DNA of 13,997 nucleotides from an uncultured Clostridia bacterium (GTDB lineage: Bacteria > Bacillota > Clostridia > TANB77 > CAG-508). The stretch is taken from the NCBI GenBank assembly GCA_948735595.1, contig CAPXSA010000016.1:1-13997 (forward strand), written 5' to 3'. The notes beneath the pieces are model-generated. The model had not been told where the DNA came from, searched no databases, and saw only the letters and a list, made by a program, of their open reading frames with translations. The translations under genes and the position numbers were made by a program. Positions 13,826-13,997 of the stretch are shown here, one piece after another (position 1 is the stretch's first letter; every line of letters begins with the position of its first letter).

Positions 13826-13997
13826 ATGGCTAGTTACATAATAGAAGGAGGTAAGAAACTAGAAGGAGAAGTTACTGTATCCGGTTCAAAAAATGCCTCC
13901 TTACCAATCATTGCGACAACAATATTAAATCCCAATGTTACCAAGTTATATAACATACCAAATATCCATGATACACAAATTACTTTAGAAATCTTAA
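13826..13997 (+). pseudogene. murA: murA 5' fragment, proximal part
   Basis: ATG 13826, with AAGGAAG upstream, begins MASYIIEGGKKLEGEVTVSG then SKNASLPIIATTIL, the typical MurA N-terminus with the Lys-Asn pair (KN at about 22-23) that contacts substrate. The frame runs to the window end and, if the molecule is circular, continues at base 3 to the TGA at 222-224, for 115 codons in total. Nothing in this half is broken; the truncation is at the other side of the join. If the circle recombined with a chromosomal murA, this half could supply an intact 5' end. Confidence 0.85.
13950..13997. repeat. Right copy of 48-bp terminal direct repeat
   Basis: This is identical to bases 1-48 and extends to the last base of the window; see the left copy for the meaning. 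Confidence 0.95.

Overview
The window is AT-rich DNA (roughly 70% A+T by eye) with standard-code genes, strong AGGAGG-type ribosome sites, occasional TTG starts and TTGACA/TATAAT-like promoters. This fits a low-GC Bacillota, probably a clostridial lineage; the murA fragment also reads like a clostridial MurA. The first 48 bases are repeated exactly as the last 48, and the murA reading frame continues across that join. The simplest reading is a circular molecule of 13,949 bp cut open inside murA. An integrated element flanked by murA repeats, or an assembly artefact, remains possible. All convincing genes are on the + strand.

Layout. (1) 13826 through the join to 224: promoter, start and first 115 codons of murA, broken just before the catalytic cysteine. 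A short remnant of another reading frame and a terminator follow. (2) 373-2152: backbone genes, a RusA-like nuclease and a replication-relaxation-type winged-helix protein whose promoter lies inside a large dyad. (3) 2251-10471: a tight six-gene enzyme operon. It encodes a fold-III PLP decarboxylase-like protein, a radical SAM enzyme, an NH3-dependent NAD-synthetase-like amidase, a three-part J-like/NMNAT-like/phosphoribosyltransferase-like protein, a GNAT-radical SAM fusion with a cysteine-rich tail, and a divergent SelO-like adenylyltransferase/pseudokinase. (4) 10494-10921: a separately promoted small Ser/Thr/Gly-rich coiled-coil protein ending at a strong terminator. (5) 10978-11739: a degenerate SAM-methyltransferase-like protein. 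(6) 11822-13718: a helix-turn-helix protein, a 52-residue small protein and a BRO/DinD-type protein, with 17-bp palindromes in and after the last gene.

How the genes may work together (inference). The NAD-synthetase-like, NMNAT-like and PRTase-like domains could in principle turn a base or acid into a mononucleotide, then an adenylylated dinucleotide, then an amide. Two radical SAM proteins, an acetyltransferase domain, a decarboxylase and a methyltransferase could tailor a small molecule or peptide. The SelO-like protein could place AMP on a protein. The highly expressed Ser/Thr-rich protein beside it is the natural candidate for a substrate, carrier or adaptor. I do not recognise this gene set as a described system. 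No integrase, relaxase, capsid or partition gene is visible.
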